From contig URMT01000078.1 in the NCBI GenBank assembly GCA_900549005.1, positions 1-7,759 of the forward strand: 7,759 nt of DNA, given 5' to 3'. Position 1 is the stretch's first letter. The number at the start of each line of letters is the position of its first letter. Of the stretch, positions 4,581 through 7,759 are shown in pieces. The notes beneath the pieces were generated by a model, which had not been told where the DNA came from, did not search any database, and saw nothing but the letters and a program-made list of their open reading frames with translations. A program made the position numbers and the translations under genes. Origin of the DNA: an uncultured Eubacteriales bacterium (GTDB taxonomy: Bacteria; Bacillota; Clostridia; Christensenellales; Borkfalkiaceae).

Positions 4581-4604
4581 CGCATTATTTGCGGCATATG
4601 TGCG
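4581..4604 (-). repeat. 24-base repeat, copy 1 (after mtaB)
   Basis: Read on the - strand this matches 6626-6649 read on the + strand at 22 of 24 bases; the core ATATGCCGCAAATAA is exact. AAATTG also occurs at the same distance upstream in both copies. The copies flank rsmE-mtaB in opposite orientation. Here the end forms a 4-bp stem (CGCA/TGCG) followed by ATTTTTT. Confidence 0.65.
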
Positions 4605-4611
4605 GGGCAAT

Positions 4612-5853
4612 TTAAAAAATTACCTCGCCGAAGGCCCCGTCTTTAAAAGGCTTTACAAGCCGCACATTGCATATTTTTCCGCGCAGGTCGCCCGCGCAAT
4701 ATACCTTTATGTAGCTGCCCGTATAGCCCGCCGTGCAGTCCCCTTCCATATCCTCGAAGATGACCTCCTGCACGCTGCCGATATTTTTTTCGACGAACTT
4801 TGCCGCCGCGACCTCGCCCGCTTCAAGCAGTCGGTGCAGGCGGGCGCTCTTGATATCAGGCGGAACGTCCTTCATCTTATACGCCGCCGTACCCTCGCGC
4901 GGGGAGAAGGCGAAGGCGTGAACGCGCGCAAAGCGCGCTTCTTCGATTATCGAAAGACTGTCCGCAAAATCTTCCTCCGTTTCGCCCGCAAAACCCGCAA
5001 TAATGTCGGTAGTTATGGCCGCTTCGGGGAAGTATTTATATATCAGCGCGCACTTTTCAAGGTACTGCGCGCGCGTGTAGCGGCGGTTCATCGCCCGCAG
5101 AACGCAGTCGCTCCCGCTCTGCAAAGAAAGGTGAAACTGCGGCGCAAAGTTTTTAAGATTTCTGCACGCCTGCAAAAAGCGTTCGTCTATCACTCCGCAC
5201 TCCACCGAACCCAGCCTTACCCGCTTTTCAAGCGATGCAAGAACGCCTAAAAGCCCCGCAAGGTCGCAGTTTTCGTAGCAGTAGGCCGATATGTTGATGC
5301 CCGTCAGCACCACTTCGGCACAGCCGCAGTTTTGCGCCTCGCACAAAATTTCTTCGGGCGCGCGGCTGCGCACCCTGCCGCGTAGGTATGGTATTACGCA
5401 GTAACTGCAAAAGTTGTTGCAGCCATCCTCTATCTTAATGAACGCGCGCGTGCGCGCCTGCATAGGCTCGGGCAGAATTTCGTAGCCCTGCGAATTGTTC
5501 ACACAGGCATATTCCGCGCCCAACCGGTGCGCAAGCGCGGCGATAAGCTCGTTTTTGCGGCGGGCGCCGCCCACGTAGAACACTCCCTTTTCTTTGAACG
5601 CCGCGGCGTCCTTTTCAGAGGCACAGCCGACCACGAACACCTTTGCTTCGGGGCTAAACTTCCTTGCGCGGGCAACCAGCTGGCGGCTCTTTTTTTCGGC
5701 CTCGCGCGTGACTGCGCAGGTGTTTAAAACGTATATATCTGCGGGGCAAAGCCTGTCTGTCACCTCTATGCCCCAGCTTTTAAGCGCCGACATTACCGAG
5801 GCCGACTCCACCTCGTTCACCTTGCAGCCGAGGGTAAAAACGCACGCCTTCAT
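4612..5853 (-). CDS. mtaB: tRNA t6A37 methylthiotransferase MtaB
   Basis: A 413-residue radical-SAM enzyme that adds a methylthio group to N6-threonylcarbamoyladenosine 37 of tRNAs reading ANN codons. The N-terminal methylthiotransferase domain has three cluster cysteines, C10 (LGCKVN), C46 (NTCAVT) and C77 (GCAS). The radical-SAM core starts at about 135, with the CNNFCSYC cluster at C145, C149 and C152, then IPYLRGRVRSR and GFAGETEEDF. A TRAM-type RNA-binding domain covers about 352-413. The true start is ATG 5853, whose bases overlap the rsmE stop (ATGA) and which is preceded by GGGGGA. The frame stays open for 83 more codons upstream inside rsmE, but that extension is not family-like. Order prmA-rsmE-mtaB matches Bacillus yqeT-yqeU-yqeV. 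Confidence 0.96.
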   Translation of the reverse strand: MKACVFTLGCKVNEVESASVMSALKSWGIEVTDRLCPADIYVLNTCAVTREAEKKSRQLVARARKFSPEAKVFVVGCASEKDAAAFKEKGVFYVGGARRKNELIAALAHRLGAEYACVNNSQGYEILPEPMQARTRAFIKIEDGCNNFCSYCVIPYLRGRVRSRAPEEILCEAQNCGCAEVVLTGINISAYCYENCDLAGLLGVLASLEKRVRLGSVECGVIDERFLQACRNLKNFAPQFHLSLQSGSDCVLRAMNRRYTRAQYLEKCALIYKYFPEAAITTDIIAGFAGETEEDFADSLSIIEEARFARVHAFAFSPREGTAAYKMKDVPPDIKSARLHRLLEAGEVAAAKFVEKNIGSVQEVIFEDMEGDCTAGYTGSYIKVYCAGDLRGKICNVRLVKPFKDGAFGEVIF

Positions 5854-6584
5854 TGCAGTTCCCCCAGTTCGAAGAGGGCTATCGCGCACAGCGAAATTGC
5901 CGCCGTTTCGGCGCGGAGTATGCGCTTGCCGAGCGTTATGCCCTTGAAGCCGTACTTCTCGCGCGCCAGCGCGTACTCCTCCTCGGCAAAGCCGCCCTCG
6001 CTGCCCACAACGAGCGCCGTAGAGCCCGAAAGTTTGCGCATATCTGCCTGCGAATTGCGCTCGAACTCGCACGCAAACAGCTTGTTTTGATAATCGCCGC
6101 ACGAGGCCAGAGCGTCTTCAAACTTTTCAAAAATTTCAACCGAAGGCGCGACCGAACGCATACACTGCTTGGTGGCCTCCCTTGCGACCTTGTTCAGCCT
6201 TTCCAGCTTGGACGGGGTGAGGTAGGCGGCGCAGTATTTTGAGCCGAACACGCCTATCGAACTCACTCCGAGCTCGGTGGCTTTCTGCACAATCAGTTCG
6301 GTCTTGTCGCCTTTGAGCGCGCCGCATAAAAGGCGCACCCTTGCGGAAGGTTCCCTGTCGCCCACGGTAAAACCCGTTATGTGCGCCGTCATTTCGCGCT
6401 TGCCGCACGCGGCGATGATTGCGGAATATTCCCTTCCGCTGCCGTCCAGAAGAGTGATTTCGGCGCCGACCGAAAGGCGGAGCACGTTTTTGGCGTGGTT
6501 GAACTGTTCGCCCGCAAGAATAACTTCGTTTTCGGCGGGGTAATCTATTATGTTTTCGGTTAAAAATCGCTTTGGTGCAGACAT
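5850..6584 (-). CDS. rsmE: 16S rRNA m3U1498 methyltransferase RsmE
   Basis: A 244-residue SPOUT methyltransferase that methylates N3 of U1498 in helix 44 of 16S rRNA using SAM. The N-terminal PUA-like domain (about 1-75) carries HAKNVLRLSVG (30-40). The knotted methyltransferase domain has KGDKTELIVQKATELGV (91-107), REATKQCMRS (135-144), the SAM loop GSEGGFAEEE (194-203) and LGKRILRAETAA (218-229), the family signature. Length is normal. The start ATG at 6584 has only a purine-rich AAGAAAAAT ahead of it, so initiation may be modest. It lies 105 bases after prmA and overlaps mtaB by four bases. Confidence 0.96.
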   Translation of the reverse strand: MSAPKRFLTENIIDYPAENEVILAGEQFNHAKNVLRLSVGAEITLLDGSGREYSAIIAACGKREMTAHITGFTVGDREPSARVRLLCGALKGDKTELIVQKATELGVSSIGVFGSKYCAAYLTPSKLERLNKVAREATKQCMRSVAPSVEIFEKFEDALASCGDYQNKLFACEFERNSQADMRKLSGSTALVVGSEGGFAEEEYALAREKYGFKGITLGKRILRAETAAISLCAIALFELGELQ

Positions 6585-6625
6585 ATTTTTCTTCGTATTT
6601 TTCTTCTTAGTTTAATAAATTGGGT

Positions 6626-6649
6626 CGCATATATGCCGCAAATAACGCG
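6626..6649 (+). repeat. 24-base repeat, copy 2 (between prmA and rsmE)
   Basis: This is the partner of 4581-4604, in opposite orientation, with 22 of 24 bases identical and the same AAATTG three bases upstream. It contains the perfect palindrome GCATATATGC. It lies in the 105-base prmA-rsmE spacer and its last bases overlap the hairpin at 6640-6688. Confidence 0.65.
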
Positions 6650-6688
6650 CCGTACGGCAGATACTGTGCGGCAGCTACGCGGTTATTT
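6640..6688. repeat. Imperfect hairpin in the prmA-rsmE spacer
   Basis: The outer helix AAATAAC/GTTATTT plus GC/GC has one bulged G. The inner helix GCCGTAC/GTGCGGC contains one G-T pair. A one-sided 6-base internal loop (6673-6678) and a 10-base apical loop complete it. It begins right after the prmA stop on the - strand. No proper - strand U-run follows, so it may be an mRNA-processing or stability element. Confidence 0.45.
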
Positions 6689-6689
6689 T

Positions 6690-7637
6690 TCAATTATTTT
6701 TTGTAAAAGCGCAGGCGTACCATTCGCCCTTGTTCACCGTCTTTATATGGGCAAATCCTTCTGCCGCAAACGCCTGCAACACGCCTTGCAGCTTTTCCTT
6801 TATGATGCCCGAAAGTATGAGCGTTCCGCCCGCCTTTACGTGCGCGGGCAGGGTGGGCGCAAGGCGGCACAGCACGTCGGCCGTTATGTTTGCCAAAGCT
6901 ATATCGGCAACTATTTCGCAGTCGCCAATCAGGTCGGTGCGCTTTACCGAGCATCTTTCCAAAACGCCGTTCAGTGCGCAGTTATGCTCTGCGCTGGCGG
7001 TGGCGACGGGGTCGATATCGGTGAGGTAGGCATACTTTGCGCCCAAAAGGACGGCAGATATGCCCAAAATACCGCTTCCGCACCCCACGTCGAGGCACAC
7101 GCTTTCGGGCGTGAGGTACTCCTGCAACAGTTCGAGGCACATCGAAGTAGTTTCGTGCTCGCCCGTGCCGAATGCCATATTGCTGTCCAGCCGCACTATC
7201 GCCTCGCCGGGCTGTTTTTCGTACTTTATCCATTCGGGCACCACCACTACCCTGCCGCCGATGTGTATGGGGCGGAAGTGCTTGCGCCATATTTCTATCC
7301 AGTCGTCGCCCTCCACCGTGCGAATGGTTATTTCGAGCGAACCGAGCGGCAGGCAGCCGTCGCAATTCTTTTTAACCTCCTCTATGTCCCTGCGTATTTC
7401 GGGCAGGTATGCGGGAGCGTCTTCCACGGTTACGAACGCCTTGACGAGCGCCTCGCCCGTATCCTTTGTAAGGTCTTCGTCCATATAGTCCCAATACATT
7501 ACCTTGTCGCGCTGCAAGGCGATTACGTCCTTCACGTCTGATATGGCTACGCCGTAGTTTGAATAGCGCCACATAACGTCGGCGACGAGCTCGCTCCCCT
7601 CGCTGGTGGTGTGAACGGTGACTTCTGTAAATTTCAT
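6690..7637 (-). CDS. prmA: Ribosomal protein L11 methyltransferase PrmA
   Basis: A 315-residue SAM-dependent enzyme that methylates lysines and the N-terminal amine of ribosomal protein L11. The N-terminal L11-binding domain (about 1-100) leads to DDWIEIWRKHFRPIHIG (111-127). The characteristic MAFGTGEHETT loop is at 154-164, SAM motif I LDVGCGSGILGISA at 182-195, the acidic TDIDPVA at 206-212 and LANI at 248-251. EWYACAFTK closes the protein. Length is typical (about 290-320). ATG at 7637 follows GGGGATAAAT. It has its own sigma-A promoter about 85 bases upstream, so in this genome it is not simply read from dnaJ, its usual upstream neighbour in Bacillus. It heads prmA-rsmE-mtaB-HIT. Confidence 0.96.
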   Translation of the reverse strand: MKFTEVTVHTTSEGSELVADVMWRYSNYGVAISDVKDVIALQRDKVMYWDYMDEDLTKDTGEALVKAFVTVEDAPAYLPEIRRDIEEVKKNCDGCLPLGSLEITIRTVEGDDWIEIWRKHFRPIHIGGRVVVVPEWIKYEKQPGEAIVRLDSNMAFGTGEHETTSMCLELLQEYLTPESVCLDVGCGSGILGISAVLLGAKYAYLTDIDPVATASAEHNCALNGVLERCSVKRTDLIGDCEIVADIALANITADVLCRLAPTLPAHVKAGGTLILSGIIKEKLQGVLQAFAAEGFAHIKTVNKGEWYACAFTKNN

Positions 7638-7719
7638 ATTTATCCCCGTATGGCGGCAGCAAGCGGCAAGGGCCGCAAATAAGATAAGCCGCGCAATCTG
7701 ATTGTTGTTTTATACAAAT

Positions 7720-7748
7720 ATTGTAACACTGCGGCGGCGGTTTTGCAA
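7720..7748 (-). promoter_or_regulatory. Sigma-A promoter of the prmA operon
   Basis: Read on the - strand, TTGCAA (7748-7743), a 17-base spacer and TACAAT (7725-7720) with an extended TG (TGTTACAAT). The start would be near 7713, giving a leader of about 75 bases. That leader holds a small hairpin (GCGGC/GCCGC at 7663-7676). Confidence 0.8.
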
Positions 7749-7759
7749 GCATTTGCAAA

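Noticed and set aside
5854..6102. Upstream extension of mtaB by 83 codons in the same frame
   Set aside because: The extension lies wholly inside rsmE, is low-complexity and Arg/Gly-rich, and has no family counterpart. The ATG at 5853 has a ribosome site, overlaps the rsmE stop as ATGA and begins the conserved MKACVFTLGCKVN stretch.
6633..7541. A 302-codon + strand open frame opposite prmA
   Set aside because: It is the mirror of prmA, whose protein shows all family motifs. The + strand product has no recognisable motifs and no ribosome site or promoter was seen.

Overview
This window looks like chromosome from an uncultured, spore-forming Bacillota of the Clostridia type. Coding DNA is moderately GC-rich and the spacers are AT-rich. 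Shine-Dalgarno sites are of the AGGAGG type, some starts are GTG, and neighbouring genes often overlap by 4 bases. Two gene neighbourhoods typical of Bacillota are present: prmA-rsmE-mtaB-HIT, and the sporulation/division group yabP-yabQ-divIC. No phage, CRISPR, insertion sequence or tRNA was seen. The genus cannot be set from the sequence alone.

Layout on the + strand. 1-377 (-) is the 5' end of a type IIA topoisomerase B subunit (GyrB/ParE). 378-966 has no convincing gene. It holds a two-hairpin repeat, a large dyad repeat and, near 860-886, a consensus sigma-A promoter facing the topoisomerase gene. 967-1125 (+) is a 52-residue protein rich in CxxC pairs. A strong hairpin at 1153-1185 separates it from the convergent - strand genes. 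1209-3713 (-), in transcription order, is yabP, yabQ, divIC, a Ppx/GppA phosphatase and an M50 membrane metalloprotease. These are tightly packed and probably one operon. 3714-4189 is a hairpin-dense spacer with two more copies of the two-hairpin repeat, terminators and a candidate sigma-E promoter for yabP. 4190-7637 (-), in transcription order, is prmA, rsmE, mtaB and a HIT-family protein. They are led by a clear sigma-A promoter at 7720-7748.

How the genes fit together. The prmA operon modifies the translation machinery: ribosomal protein L11, 16S rRNA U1498 and tRNA position 37. The yabP operon belongs to spore coat/cortex development and the divisome, followed by a (p)ppGpp/polyphosphate-type phosphatase and an intramembrane-protease-like protein that are translationally coupled.

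The most unusual content is non-coding. A family of imperfect hairpins keeps the same internal loop and mismatch while its helices change by compensatory substitutions. It occurs once at 444-495 and twice in the spacer upstream of yabP, each time followed by a second hairpin. This looks like a dispersed structured RNA or DNA element. Its function is unknown.
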